From positions 7,895,855 through 7,959,854 of the forward strand of contig JAEMBT020000006.1 in assembly GCA_018873245.2 (NCBI GenBank): a DNA stretch of 64,000 bases, in the 5' to 3' direction. Source of the DNA: Archegozetes longisetosus (Eukaryota > Arthropoda > Arachnida > Sarcoptiformes > Trhypochthoniidae). The position numbers and the translations under genes were made by a program. Positions 13,090-27,600 of the stretch are shown in pieces (the first letter of the stretch is position 1; every line of letters starts with the position of its first letter). The notes below the pieces were generated by a model. That model was given only the letters and a program-made list of their open reading frames with translations, ran no database searches and was not told the DNA's origin.

Positions 13090-13126
<37 letters not shown>

Positions 13127-13128
13127 TC
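13090..13128. repeat. (TC)n microsatellite
   Basis: Pure TC run with one interruption at its end. Confidence 0.95.
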
Positions 13129-15571
13129 GACTTCTTTTTATACACAATACTCTCTCACTATTCAGTTAATGGTTACGTATTTCTACTTTCTCTATGCAAA
13201 ATGAATTAGATATAAATATTTATGAATGGTTTGATTTGGATCTGTTTTTGGTGATTAACATGATATAAGTTACTGACTGCTAGTTAAGAATTGGATTTGT
13301 GAACTCTATTTACTAGATCCATCCCCTCTGTGAATTTCCAGATCTTTTAGCATTGAAGCGCAAATGTTTACACTATTTTAACTGAAAATTTAACGAGAAT
13401 AAACTTTTTTCAAATGTCTCTTGGCTTGTTTTATCTAAATAATAGGTTTAATAATTTATTTTATTTACATTATTTGAATCTCATTAGCAGAAGGTGTTAT
13501 TTCTTACAAAAACAAGTTAATGCATAATAGTTGTTATGACTTATTAGGTTTATTATAATCACAGCTTTCTCTATTTCTTTTAATAATTTTGGAACTCTGC
13601 GTTCATTAAGTTGAAATCTAAGATTAAATTATGTTCTGATTATAAAATTTCTATTATATACTCTTGAATGAAGCTCAGTACATAGCTTAAGCTATATTGA
13701 ATCATTAAAAGATTCAGTTTTTTTACAAATACTTTGTTTAAAGTAAGTTGAAATCAATATAGTTTGTTATTGAAAGCTCAGAAATTCCCATTAATCATAT
13801 GTAAAGCAGTGATCAATTGATTATAACACAATTGGTGATCGATTTTTATTTATTAAAACAAAAAGTATATGAAAACTTTATGAATATCATACTTTTTGAC
13901 TGAGAAACTCGAATAATAAAAGTTATGAAACAAATATTCTATCCCTGAAATGACACTTCCTTACAAAGCATCCATTTTTGAGAAGGAAATAAAAAGGAAA
14001 AAATATAGTCTGGTTAATAGTATGCAATTATAGAGAAAAATTATCTTCAATTATAAATAGATCCTCTACTGACTAGTCAGTCCCACCGCAACGCACTAAT
14101 CAATTAATATGTTCAATTTTAGAGATAAGTAGAATGTTCTGTAGTTCATCAAAACTTAAAACTCAAAATAGGAAACATTTATTATAATTGTACGTTGAAT
14201 TCACATCAAATTTATAATTTGATTATATATAACATTTGAAAATACTAGATATGTTACTTTACCTACAAATATGTCATATATGAGTCAATACAAGATATAA
14301 ACATTCATTTGATTCAAATAATTGGAATTGCTACACATATGATCCTCGAGCAAATAATTGATACATTTCTTACTTTCACGATAAATATGGGTTAAATTAT
14401 CAAAAAGTTGGTTCTGTGGACTCATGTTTGATAAAACGAACGACACCATTCCAAGTAATTATTGGAAGCAAGCACTATTTGATAAGATTTGAAACTTCTA
14501 AAACTTGAACGAAACATCTGGTTGAATAATTGTCAAAGTTTTTCTTTCAATGTTTAATACCAGAAGCAAAATGAATTCTGAAACAAATTATTGATTCGTT
14601 GAATTAATCCAAGTGATCGATCAATATTTGCTTTTATCTTCATTGACTTAAGGAGTGGAAGATATTGTTTTTATGATTTAAAAGTAAAAAAGCTGCTCCA
14701 CCAGTATATACCAATTGCAATTTAAATGATAAATATTCTGACATTCGTACTATTCTTTGAAAAAATTCCATTAAACAATACTATTTAAAGTAAAGTAATT
14801 TAGAAGTAACTTATGTTAAAATGATTCGCATTATGTTCTTTTAGTCATTTACTTCGAAAACATTCATTTTTGATGGGATCTGTGCTGTACAGAAGTTTTG
14901 ATTTTTTTTTACTTAAAAAACCAAATAAGCTTTCGTGGAATTTAGATCAAACCTGCAATGCTTTGATTATGTTTCTACTTTAGTTCATTCAATAAACCTA
15001 TAGAATAGTGTTTAACTTTCAGCTAAAACAGAAACGATTGGCAAATCTGTCTCTAATCAAGAAATGTATGGTTTCTATGAAAAGTAAAGAGAATTATTGA
15101 AGAATTGATTTTTCCTATTCTTTGTTCTTGAGAACTGGAACAGTTTTGTGAAATACATGAAAGTTAGACTGATTTGAAATATGGCTCTAAACTTTTGGAT
15201 TGTAGTTTGAAAGCACAGTTTATTTTATTTATCTAAAGTGAAATAAAGATTTTTCGATCTAAGCCAAAATAATATAAATCAGAATGAATAATAAGGAAAT
15301 AAGAATAAGAATCAGAATAGGAATAATCAGAATGAGAATAAGAAAATTGGGTAAACTATTAAAAATTTGGTAGTCGTATTAGTAGTGAAATGGATGAGAT
15401 GATTGAGAGGAGTATCAAATGTTTGATGGCTTAATTTTAGATGTGTGTTCGCTAGAATGGATTGTATGTCATGCAAAAATATAAATGAACTATGCAAAAG
15501 AAATACGATTAATGATTTATACTACGCTTATCGGTATAAGACTCCAAATGCAAGTAATAGTATAGATCCTT

Positions 15572-15601
15572 TTGAGCAGTAGGACTGTTCAGACTGCTCA
15601 A
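15572..15601. repeat. Small hairpin with GAGCAGT/ACTGCTC stem
   Basis: Perfect 9-bp stem TTGAGCAGT/ACTGCTCAA with a 12-base loop. A similar one with a 7-bp stem lies at 44934-44963. Confidence 0.5.
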
Positions 15602-17593
15602 ATTGCGCGATATTATTCATGCATCAAGTAATCCTAGTCTAAATCTGACTAAAATTGCATCTTTGCATTTACGACTAAGAAACGAAGTTCTCTCCGATAT
15701 TCACTGAGTGTCATAAATCTGGTTTTTAGTACTAGTACGTAGCAATTTGCAATAGAAAGTTACTGCCATTTAAGCTCGACTACAAAAGAGTGCCTAAATT
15801 TTTCACTTTTATTTAAGGCGAACATTACAAAAATGGTTCTATTTTCAGTTATTTTCCTTTTATTCACTATTCAAACTAATTATTGTGATCAAAATTGAGA
15901 CTTTTCCATTAATGATAATGTAAATTAAAATTAATGTGCTAATGAAGTTGAGTAAGTTTTTCAGCTCTGAACCATTATTTTTAGGTTTTCCCAGGTCTGG
16001 GTATAATGAACAAATTTAATAAGAATTCTAAGCTTAATAAGTTGTCAAATGAGTAAACAATCCATTTTTGTGTGCTATAAAGTATCTAAAAAGCAATTGC
16101 TTTCATGTTAGACCAAAAATGTTGGAAAATATCGAGAAAAATATTAATAATTGTTAGTATAAAATTGACTGTGCCGTTAAATTATTAAAATCTGCTGAAA
16201 TCTGCAGAAATACTTGAACAAAGTTTAGATTTTCAATGGTTTTAAGGTTTGTTGTTGCATTTAAATTGAATTCTCGGCTTAGTTTTTTACTACTTGCAAT
16301 GTTAGTCCAATCGTTGCATACTAACGACCAATGTTGCGAACGCCAATCCTTTCTAATCATTCAATTGTACGTAAAGTAAATCTTTTTATTCTGTTTTCAA
16401 TTTGATTTTGACTAAAAATTTCAGTGTTGCGAATTTGAACAAATAAGCTTGATGAAAATAGAGTTGAAAACAAGATAATTGGAAAGGGAGCTAATGAGAA
16501 GCTTGAAAATTTTAATATTCTTAATGCACTCACTCTGCTTATGGTCATGTCTGCTCTTCATAACAGAGCATTAAATAATTATCTCTATAAAATCATATTC
16601 TGATTTTTATCATTATAAATAAATTATTGTGTAAACTAGGTTAAAGTTCATAAACCACAATAAATAATTTAAAACTGCAAAGTTTAGACATGCTCGTATG
16701 AAAGCTTTATGAAGTTTTCGTGAAAATTCATGTGGAAACTTCAACTATTAAATACTAGTAGATGTGATGCAATGCAGGTCATTTCAAATATCCATTCCAT
16801 CAATTTTCGTGCATCCAAATTCTCAGAGATATTAGAGATATCTGAAAAAGTTTCGACTGTCCACAAGTTATTTTTGAGAAATAGCTGAAAAATATTCGCA
16901 ATAAAAAATTTATTGAAATTTAATGGATGAATATATGTATATTTATTAGACTATAAATAAGAAAATATCCAATTTATTAATATTTTATTTAGAGAGGTAG
17001 TAGAGAAGTAAATGGTTATGTTAGACGAGAAAGCAAGACGTCCATACAATAAGTTTAACTGATTTTCCAAATAACTTACACTTAACTATTAGGTGAAGCT
17101 ATTGTTGAGAATAGTGTGTGAAATGCGTGGCAAAAACTAATATTTCTGTATTTGTGCTAGTATAGAAAAGAAATATTCTTAGCTATAGCTGCGACCATCC
17201 CATCGAGAAATCGGTTTAGTTTGTCCAATACAAATAAATCGCATTGTATTACACGCCAATCCCTTTCTTGTATTATTATTCTCGTGGGAGACATTAAAAG
17301 ACCGCTTCGTTATTAATTGTGATACGTTTACGTGAGGCGAACTACTAATAAAATCAGGAGTTACAAAACATCTAACCTAACACTCTCTTCTATACCATCA
17401 TTTTTACAATCATCCTAACACTTTTAACCTATCAATTTACACAACTCGATTTGCATTTTCATCTTTTCTTTGGCCCCAATTCTACTCAATATAACATATA
17501 TAACGTTATGTGTTGCCTATTTCAATCCTGTTGAGAATGGCTCAAAGCATTCATACATTGATCGTTGTTATGCTAACCCATACTATTCTCATT

Positions 17594-17599
<6 letters not shown>

Positions 17600-17655
<56 letters not shown>
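17600..17655. repeat. (TC)n microsatellite
   Basis: About 28 dinucleotides without interruption. Confidence 0.95.
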
Positions 17656-17659
<4 letters not shown>

Positions 17660-17939
17660 CGTGTCTCTCTTCATCGCTCCTACAACTACTACAGTAGCTG
17701 TCAAACTGTAGCGCTCGTACCACTCGGTAGTGGTAACTCAACGATTGCTTCAGTTAGTTTGGTTCAAAAATAGCATTTCAAACAAATTGAATCTGTTTTA
17801 TTGAGATTTTCTTGAGACAGTATCTTAAAGGTGAATTTTTGAAAAATCTCTACACAGAGATGAGTAAAGAATGAATTTATTGGAAAATGGGTACGCGATC
17901 TTAAAAAGATTGCAAGTCGATATAGTTTTGAGTACTGGT

Positions 17940-17995
17940 ATAGCATTGAGAATAGCATTGAGAATAGTATTGAGTATAGCATTGAGTGCAGCATT
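17940..17995. repeat. 15-bp tandem repeat
   Basis: About four copies of ATAGCATTGAGAATA-like units. Confidence 0.8.
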
Positions 17996-19413
17996 CTCTT
18001 TCATCCTCAGCATCTGCAGCCGCAGTTTCTGAGTTGATATATATTCTTATTTCAGGGTAATTCTTAGTCTGATTCTAGGGAAAAGTAGTGATTGGTAAGT
18101 GTATGATAGACCCCAGAATGGAGTTTTATGTGGCACGAGGAGATTGAATGCTTTTCTGCTCATACTGCAAACTAGTGAATGGCTCAACACAGGCTGACTG
18201 TCTCTAATTTTGAGCACGTTTTTGGAGATGTTGCCCCGTCTCAAGTGTTCCATCTATAGGAATCATTATTTATATACTATATTCTTCTATGAATTTCTAT
18301 AGATATTGATTCTATCGTCGAGTTTTGATAAGCAACTAATTGTTTATTGAATTATTCAATTAATTGTATATAAGATTCATGTATTGATTGTTTAAGATCT
18401 GTTCAGTCAGTTTTAAGCAAACTATCAATTGGTGGCGAATCATATATGATTATTAATATTTTATAATGTAAGTCAATCAATAACTTTTAATTTGATATAA
18501 GAATTTAAAATAAATTATTACTTTAATAAAGCTGTTAATCATATGATTCATGATATAAGATATAATGCATATAATGCTAAGAATGAAATGCATTTTTTCG
18601 TTCATATAATAAGGAATCGCAGAATATATAAGACATATGTTAATACACGTTCTGTATATGCATTAGCGGTTCATCTCATTGTTAAGCCTTTGCTTGTATT
18701 TGAAATTTTTATTCCTTTGAAAATTTCATTAATATTTGAACTGAACGTTGAATGTGTAGGATTTGAGGTTTAATAAGATTTAAACATGAATAATATCTGC
18801 TATTTATGATATGATACCTTTTGTTAGTGTGTTTGTTTCGTTATCTTATAGTAATCCTAATTAAATTTGCGCGTGTTGCAGTGGAAAAATTTCCTTATAT
18901 TAATTGAATACTGAACTCAACTTACCAGTACTTGAGTAGAGAGTCTGACAAGAACTCAATTTCGATGTTTCCTAACTCAGTTACTACAGTAGCTCTACTA
19001 CTAGACTATCTTAAAAAATTCCTAATGCATTTCAAAATTTGTTTCAATCTAAACTCACATAGTATTATTCTATCAAAACTAGAAATTTAGTTCATCTAGA
19101 CTAAAACTTTAGTTCATTTAAACTAAAATAACATTATCATATCAAAAATGAAACCAATGCCGCCATTCAGTCACTTTACGCAATGGCATAGAAAGGAAAG
19201 CGTGACTTATGAGATACTATGATAAATTTGACTCACAATTTCACACTAGACAACATATAGTTTTAATTAAACTATTGTACTCCTTAAGCATCCGAAATAT
19301 TTGATTTCTACTCCACTCTTGATCTGTCTTATAGGTTCAGTAAAAGGAACAAAAAATCTATTTTCACTATATAGCAGCTGTAATTGCATCGAAGTCTGCT
19401 TCTCCAAAGTCTG

Positions 19414-19438
19414 CTCTCTCTCTCTCTCTCTCTCTCTC
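19414..19438. repeat. nAChRalpha1: (TC)n tract just upstream of the gene A start
   Basis: Twelve TC dinucleotides 60 bp before the chosen ATG, probably in the 5' untranslated region or core promoter. GAGA-type tracts are known promoter elements in arthropods; a role here is only inferred. Confidence 0.8.
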
Positions 19439-19497
19439 AAGGTCTGCATCTCTCCAACATAAGCCTCACTCAATTGAAGTGCTATGACATCTCTGAA

Positions 19498-19590
19498 ATG
19501 CTAGCGCCGCGCTTCAATTGTTTACTACATCTAATTTGGCCACTATTGTCGTTAATATGCGCCAATCATATTTCATCTGGAAATCCTGAG
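19498..19590 (+). CDS. nAChRalpha1: Gene A exon 1: signal peptide
   Basis: ATG at 19498 opens 31 codons: a hydrophobic core ([15 protein letters not shown]) and then SSGNPE before a gtaact donor. It joins in phase 0 to AKRLYDDL, restoring the usual start of the mature subunit. An in-frame ATG lies upstream at 19384, but the residues between are a Ser/Leu run from a (TC)n tract, so 19498 is the better start. Confidence 0.85.
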
Positions 19591-22500
19591 GTAACTATAC
19601 CTTGACTTGATTGGTGAAAAAGGTTGATCGCAAAAAAGCGAATCGTTTGGCGGAGAGCATTAAATGAAGAGAATTATTTAATTTTGATTAATTATGAATT
19701 AATTAAAGCATTATTATTTGATATGAGAATTGCGAGAGCTCATATTGCTGCAACTAAATTCTTGCATCAATCCTCATTTACATCAATTATTAATTACTTG
19801 ACATAAGAAGCCTGAAACTAAAAGGACCCATAGCAACAAGAAAAATTCAGTTATTATATCTTCTGCCTTATATATGGCGGAAGAAGGTTTTGAGAAAAAT
19901 TTCATCTCTAGTTTCATTTCGAGTTAGAGTATTTCTATCTCATTAATCAGAGAAAGACAGTTATCACTCGACGGCAACACTCATATTTAGTTGATATGGG
20001 CGTTCTTTGAGCTGTACTGTTATCTGAAAAATTGGCTCTTATCGCAAATAGATTTTTTTAACTGTACCAGCATTTAAGTCGAATTGATATTTTCTGTGAA
20101 AAGTCTGTCCAATAGTAACCGAATGGTTGATGATAGTCTGACATTATTATGGTATAGAACTGATAAAACTAGTGGAAACGTTTTCGTTGAAAGTAGTTTT
20201 CTTTTAATAAAGTTAGACTTTATCAACAAAACATATCTGTTTGTTTTGATCTAATAAGCAAATAAGAAATTGAATAAGAAGTGAAAGTTTATGCTTTTAC
20301 AATAGAGATCAAATGAATTGATAAACCCGGAAACTTAGAGATCGTTAATGGAGGAAACGCATAGTGATAGTCGTAAACTAACATTTAGTCTTTAAGAGGT
20401 TTTTATTATTTTTCGGATACTGACTCAGTTCATATTTCCGGATCCAATCATTTCATATTCGTTGGACCTAATGGATTCATATAACCACCATTTTATGTCA
20501 TAACTCTGTATTTCCTAAGATCAGGGCTATGGCTTCACTGCGTTGCTCATATTCTTGCAATTCTTTATTTTCCTTACTCTTCAACAGAATTTTCTTTACT
20601 CTTCAGCAGAATTGAATGGATTTAAAATGGAAATTTTGAAAATGTTCACCTACTTATCATTCTACTAATATTGAGATATAATACTTTATAAACCTATGGA
20701 CGAATATTTGATTTTGTCATATAATAAAAGACAAGATTTGTTATATCTGTTATACAGAATAACTCACAAATCAATTGAATAAGAAAACAAATCTTGATTC
20801 ATATTAATGAAAGTATTCATTATAAACATTACATTATTAAAGCATTAGTTTGATCTAACACTAAACACTGCTCCAGATTTTTCTTATCAAAATACAGTTA
20901 GAATATGTCCAGAATAAGATGGTATTAGTGGATAGAATTAAATCCTTAAAACATTTGCCATATGTCGATATTTCGTTCAAATTTCAGGCTTACATTAAGA
21001 GATAATCATTACATTTGCCGCCCACAAAACATTTCCGTCTTTCAAACAACATTTTGATGAACTTCAGCTCTATTTTACATAACAGTAGACAACTGTAGAG
21101 CAAATATAAGAATTTATTCTAGCTTTAATTCCATGTTGGATACAGCCCTAATGAGCCAAGTTGTAATTTTGCCTCATTTACAGCAATTTAAAACCTAAGT
21201 GCCATCATGAGCGCATTCCTCCAATCAGTCAAAGATTTAACTTCTATCAGATTCTAGTCTAACTGTTCAATTCTAGATTCTTTTATAAGTATCTAAAAGA
21301 GCCACTTTTTAGGCTAATTACCTTTAAGTATGGGAATTAAAACTACAAAATCGAGTACTAAGTGATTGACTTTGGAGAAAATAAATTTTTTGTTCATTGT
21401 GACTATAGAACTTGATCTTGTTTGAACAAAACTAGAGAGTAACTGTTGCATCAGAATTGAAATATGACCAGAAGGAAAATATTTTATTTTTCCAATTTGT
21501 TTTGATACGATAAACAAACTTTAGAGAAATGTTATTAACCTTAGCAGCTGTGGGGCTGAGCTCTCGTATTTGCCAAACTGTTTCACTTTAAACTATTTTA
21601 TTGCCACAAGAAATTGAACTGAACTTATTTTCATAATTAATTTAGCTTAAACCATATAGAGAGTAAATACTATCATAAATGACATGCAAATTTTTTAGTT
21701 ACTATACATACTTGCAAATTCATATTGAAATGATTAAACAAACAAAAATTAGCATCAACGTATGAGATAGAGAGTAAAAACTGAGTGATAAATATTACCA
21801 CTGTTACGACTATTAATTTGCAAGTTTAATTTCAAAGGCAAAGCGTCTATACGATGATTTAATAAATGGATATAACAGTCTCATTCGACCAGTTGTAAGT
21901 AAATTAATCAATAAAGAAATGTGCAGCTAAAAAGCAAACGTTTTGTGTCAAACTCTCAATTATGCACTAATCACATACTGTGTTACTGCACTTCTTACTT
22001 ATTTGATGTCTACCATAACTTCACACTTTTTATTTGTTCAAATCTAATCAACAGATTCAATCACAATAGTAGTACTCTAAATTATTCACTCAAAAGTTAC
22101 ACATTTTAGTCATTGAGAAAACATTTGTTATTGACTGCACATTTAAATTGAATATATGTAAGAATGATAGAAAAGTAAAGTTTTATCTGATCGAAAACAG
22201 GGCAATAATTCGGATCGATTGACTGTCAAATTGGGTCTTAAGCTATCACAACTTATTGATGTGGTGAGTTTCAAATTAACTTTTATTACAGTAGAAATGA
22301 TAGCATTTGAGTGAGAATTGAGCAATAATCGGCTCAGATTTCTGTTATAAAGCCTGAAATCTGGGCAAATAACTGGCACTCTATACTGTTTAATGTGATC
22401 TGATGTGTGTCTAGTCTGTGCCTAAAGTCTGCATCTCATAGTCTTACATCATTAATCATTCCTTCTATCAGTTATCAGCGCTAACTTCCATTGTTTCAGA

Positions 22501-24587
22501 TCCCATTCTGATTATCTCAACCGAACTGCCATCAATTTTTGGAACATTTTAATTTGTTTTTTTGCAGAAATCAGATCAAATGACAGTTTAATCTCTAAAT
22601 GCTTAGTTAGTCAAATTTGTATATAATAATAATAAATATTTAGATGTTTCCGCTTTTTTCTCTTGAAATAATTGCGTCGATTTAAAGTTAATTAATTTGG
22701 TTGCCACAAAAACACTTTAATCAAAGCTATTGTTCTTATTGAGTAATGAAGTTATTTGAACGAAACATTTTTAGCTAATCTGGTTTCAAGTTTGTAAATG
22801 CGTTATAAACAAGGTATTGTATTGAGCGATACTTTATTGCATCAAATATTCTGCTAATATACTAGACTTACCAAAAGAGGGATCAAGCATTTTGCTACAT
22901 CTAGCCTATTGCTTACTTTCATCAATTTTAATAGCACGCATATTTGATCCTTTCAAATTAGTTCAAATCTTAATTGAAAACTCTTCTTATATCAACAACG
23001 TTTTGATGAGCTTCAGAGTTCAAGCTTAAGAGTAATTATTAGTTGAAGAAAAAATCGATTATTCTGAGTATACCTCCGTGAATCAAATGATATTATTAAA
23101 CAAAATAGACAATTTTCAAAATTTGGTTAATTAGAATTATAACAGAACAAGTTTGATGAGAATATAGGAAGAGAATGGTTAGTAGAATAAATAAGTTTCA
23201 AAGTTCTAAAACTTAAACTATTCAATCTTGGAAATCAGCTAAACAATGATCTGCTCTGTTAAACACTTTTCGTAGCTTTTCCTAGAACTATACAACTTTT
23301 GAAATATGTTTTCAGTCCAAACATTACTTTCGATTGAAAAGTAATAATGAAATTCTGAAGTCTAAAAGAAGTTGGACAGTAACACTTTTTTCATCAACAG
23401 TGATCAATGAACGCGAATCTTATGGTTGAATTGCTAAGTTTTCTCACAATACAAAACTGTATTCAATTAACTACAGGCATTACAGTAAAGCCTGTCAAAC
23501 TCGAACATGCAGTTAAATGATTTTTAGAACAAATATCAGAATCCCATAGAAAAACATAGCTTAACTGTTATTGATTTTTAAGAAGCACTTAACTACATGT
23601 TCAGCTAGATTGGTATGAATAATGATTGAACAGACTTGACAGGCGTTTATTTGAGTGACCAACTTGAACAATATAACTTCTAATAGATATGTCATTTAAT
23701 TAGATAATATTCCTATTGAGCTTGTGATTAACTATTCAATTAAAATATTCATTGATTCCTTCTTCTTCTCAAATCTGTTCATTATCTGATTGCTATGAAA
23801 GCTGATGGATTTGAACCACTCATTTCAAGTCCTGTTAATTATCTTCTCGATCTTAAAAGTAGTGAAAAGGATCGAGGATTTTCAAATTGAATCTATGCCT
23901 CTTTGAAGAGGTGAGACGACTCAAAGTAACAAAAGCTCTTTGAAGAGTCTTTTCAAGTGCTTTTCACCTGCAACATCAACTTGAAAGATATGAAATTTTC
24001 TAAAATATTTGTCATCGTTAACGTCGAATTCAAAAATTCCAGATAATTGATAATTCTCGGAGAAAAATTTTTCTGGAAGTGAAAACTTGTTATAAAATTA
24101 TATCTATATTTACAAGAGATTCTGTATTTACACGAGATTCTGTATTCTTTTAAGCTTTTGAAAAATATGTTATCTTTTGTGTTGGACTTGAACAGAAGCT
24201 TTGAGGAGAGTGACAAGATAAAAATGAATTGATTGATTGAGATTAAATATTTATAATGAAACAAACAAGAAAGAAGTAGTTATTGGTTCGCAAGAACACC
24301 AGAAACCTTTCAATCTAGCCTAGAAATTGGTGGAAATCATTTTTCGATTATTTTCCATTCTGTTTCAAGAGTAAATCTAGATTATCCTAAGAAACCTGAG
24401 GATTGTCATTACATGCCAATTCCTGTCGATTTCTGTTTCTCTTTTGTTTTACTTTAGTAGCGCTCCATTTATTTCAGATGTCAGTCATTAATGAATCTGC
24501 GGGCTCGGAAAACATCTCAGGAATTTTATAGAGTTGGCACGCAATCAGCAGACAAATACTCATTTTCAATGTATACAATACTAACAC

Positions 24588-24622
<35 letters not shown>

Positions 24623-27600
24623 GTAGAGTCAAATACTGTATAAAAGGCATAGCTATTCAAACAGTTAGTGTACTTTCCTTATGAGCTGACACAATCAAGT
24701 TTTAGGTTCAGAAATAGAGGCGATGAACGTTAGGCTGAAGATAATAGTCTGGTTAAAATAAGATGCTTTCTTAGTTCATTGAGTCGTCAATTTTATAAGC
24801 CATTCAAGCATTTTAACACAACTGGCAATTTTATAGCTTTCTATTACTTGTTTCTATTACTTCTCTCTACTACTTGTTTTCTATTACAAGCAAAAATAAA
24901 TTTCACTCATTACTACTTGTTATTCAAAACAAATAAAGCTTAATGCAGGCTCTGGAGTAGGTCTAGTTTCTAGGTCTAGTTTCTAGTCTCAGTTTGTAGG
25001 TCTGGTTTGTAGCTTGCTTTTTTCCTATACTATACTACTCCTCTTGCTTACTTCCAACACTCTACTGGAATATTCTACTGGAATATTCTACTAGAATACT
25101 CGCCAAAATCCATTTTGGCTGCAGTCAGTGCAACGATGCGCAACATTTTACAGGTCTATCCATCATTCCCATGTCAGTCCTTATCAACTGATGTGCTTCT
25201 GAACACTTCTATTATTTTACACTTTCCTCACTTCTAACTCAAAACCGGTTTACTATTTTATTCACTCACTCAATATTATTCTCCATTTATTTTTATTGGT
25301 TTTTATTTCATTTTTAACAATCTAACATTCTGTTTATTTTTAATATTTAAAATCAGTTTTATAAGTGCTTACTAAAATAGTTAACTTGAAATTATTGTCT
25401 GTATTTCAATTTTGAAAATTATTTATTTGAGAATTTAAGTCTATATTTAAGAAATATATTGAGATATAAGATACCCAGTTGAATGTTATTCTGTATCTTC
25501 AATGTTATTCTATATTTTTATGATATCGATTCTTCCTTTTTTGAGCTTATGTTATGAAATAAAAATACCAAAGTGTCTGTTCAGAGTTTATTTTCAACGT
25601 TAGATGTGTTGTTATTCTGTAAGTTATCTGCCATTTGCTTGTGCTTTAATGTTGTTCTTGTTACTAATATTGAAGAGGCGCATATCATTTTATCGACTTC
25701 ACCAACTAATACAACTTCATTAATCATAGGGCTACAAATCATAACTTTAATTTATATTCTTTCCTCAACCCTCAAACTATTTCCAACACTAATCATTGAG
25801 CTCCAGTTCACCAGAATCATAACCAAATCATTCAACTGAACTTCTCCAGAATCCTAATCTACCTAAATGAACTCTTAAAGTTCATCTTTCAAGTATTTGG
25901 CCATTCATTTGCTTGTTGTTTGTTGTATATTCTGGTTAGGAATATTCTGGTTAAGAATATTCCGGTTAAGAATCTTCTGGTCAAAGTTTATAAGTGAATA
26001 ATTATGATAAAAAATCATAAAGATTATGTTTTAAAAATTTTCAAATTAGTATCTCTGAGTGATTATGACAGCAAATAAATCATATTCTCAACAAATTAGT
26101 TTATAAGAGAGCTGTAAAATTGAAAATATTGAACATGTCTGAAGCAATTGACGTCAGTTTAGTCTAATAAATGGTTGATATATTCTGTTGATTGAAACTG
26201 TTACTAATCGATATAATATTATTGAGAATTGCAAGAATGTAAAATTCACTTTAGATCAATTGTTGCCTTTGAATTGTATTTGTCGCTTGGCATTAAGTAA
26301 AATAGTGGACAATTTATTTCAAATATATATCAAACTATTTGAAATCATTTCTTAACCAGTCTCGACGTTTGCTGGCATTCCAACATTTTATATCTCGACT
26401 AACGGTTAGCAGAAGTTATAAGTTTAATATATTTTTGTCACCTAAAGAGTCGAGATATGTTATTTGATATGTTAGTCTTCCAAAAGCTTTATTTGATTTT
26501 TATGCTTTCTTTGCTCAACAAAATCAAAATCAAATTCAATAAATCCATAAAATTAAAAAGTCATAACATTCCTTCAATTCATCACATGTTACGTAAGTTT
26601 GAGTCGGAACTTTGAGTCTGAATTTTTTAAATAAAAAAGTTATGATAGATTTTTAATCCTATGGGATATCGATTACTGTTATAGTAGAGAGTCTTTTGCG
26701 ATATGGATTTCTATTATTTTGGAGATATTTCATTCTCTAATCCATATATTTCTCAATTCAATTATTCATAATATTGACATGAAGTTTAGATTGAAAAAAT
26801 TTTATTTTCAATTTCAACAAGAAACAGTTCGTTAAATAAATATTTAAGTACCACTTTCTAAGCTTTAATATAAAGTCAAGAGAAAGTCGTACGCATTGAG
26901 AGTAACTTTGAGAGTAACTTTGAGAGTAACTTTGAGAGTAACTTTGAGTAAAGATATAAGAAGCATAACAAGTATAACAGCACAACAATCATAAGAAGCA
27001 TCACAAACATAACAGCACAACAATCACTCGAACCCAATATTTGCAAACAATAATAAATTAAATTCAGGTTAGGATTTCAATTTTCGTGTGGAATTGGGGT
27101 CTAGGATGGAGATAGTGCACATTTAGTATCGGAATGCGTAGATAGTGGAGATTTAGTAGAGGCAAATAGAGATACAGTATTCGGCTGGAATGCTACACTT
27201 GTGCACATATTGCTCTTTATTTGTGAGTTTGTGAGCACTGCTCAACGCTGATAGTGAAACTCAGTTTGGTTTATGATCCAATCCGACATCAAATAACTTA
27301 GTCACGTATCGCTTCAATCAAGTTTCTTCTACTTTATTTTGCCATCTTTTCAAACTGATAGCTAATAGTAATGAAACCCACTATAATGTTTATCAGAAAA
27401 TGCTATTCATTCTTATAATTTATCTATTATTCCACATATTTATGTCTTATATTTACAGCGATACAAGTTTCAAGAGCGAACTTTTCTCTCCTAATGTCTT
27501 TATATTAAATATGATTTCTATTTTGTAAGTTAGATTGCAGATATTGGGATAATTTAAGTGGAATAGACGAATGTAATTCATATGATGTTGAGAGTAGTAT

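Larger units (their letters stand above)
9011..19497. other. Divergent intergenic region between genes D and A
   Basis: 10.5 kb with no recognisable coding exon. It should hold both promoters. Visible landmarks: a CRE palindrome at 9477-9484, an inverted repeat at 10370-10520 and 10800-10950, a relatively GC-rich stretch with a possible minus-strand donor at 11312, and (TC)n tracts at 13090, 17600 and 19414. Confidence 0.6.

Noticed and set aside
12905-13204. 99-codon frame
   Set aside because: Its hydrophobic part is low-complexity (TC)n translation and no family is recognisable.
17470-17773. Overlapping Ser/Leu-rich frames with a hydrophobic start
   Set aside because: Both pass through the (TC)n tract; considered as a possible signal peptide exon for gene A, but the exon at 19498 splices in phase to AKRLYDDL with the expected NPE junction.
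22143-22379. 78-codon frame on the minus strand
   Set aside because: Antisense to gene A exon 3 (GNNSDRLTV), which has intact splice sites and the correct frame.
25573-25839. 88-codon hydrophobic frame in intron 3 of gene A
   Set aside because: Considered as a membrane protein or missing exon, but it has no nAChR motif, no clear splice sites and the composition of random AT-rich DNA.
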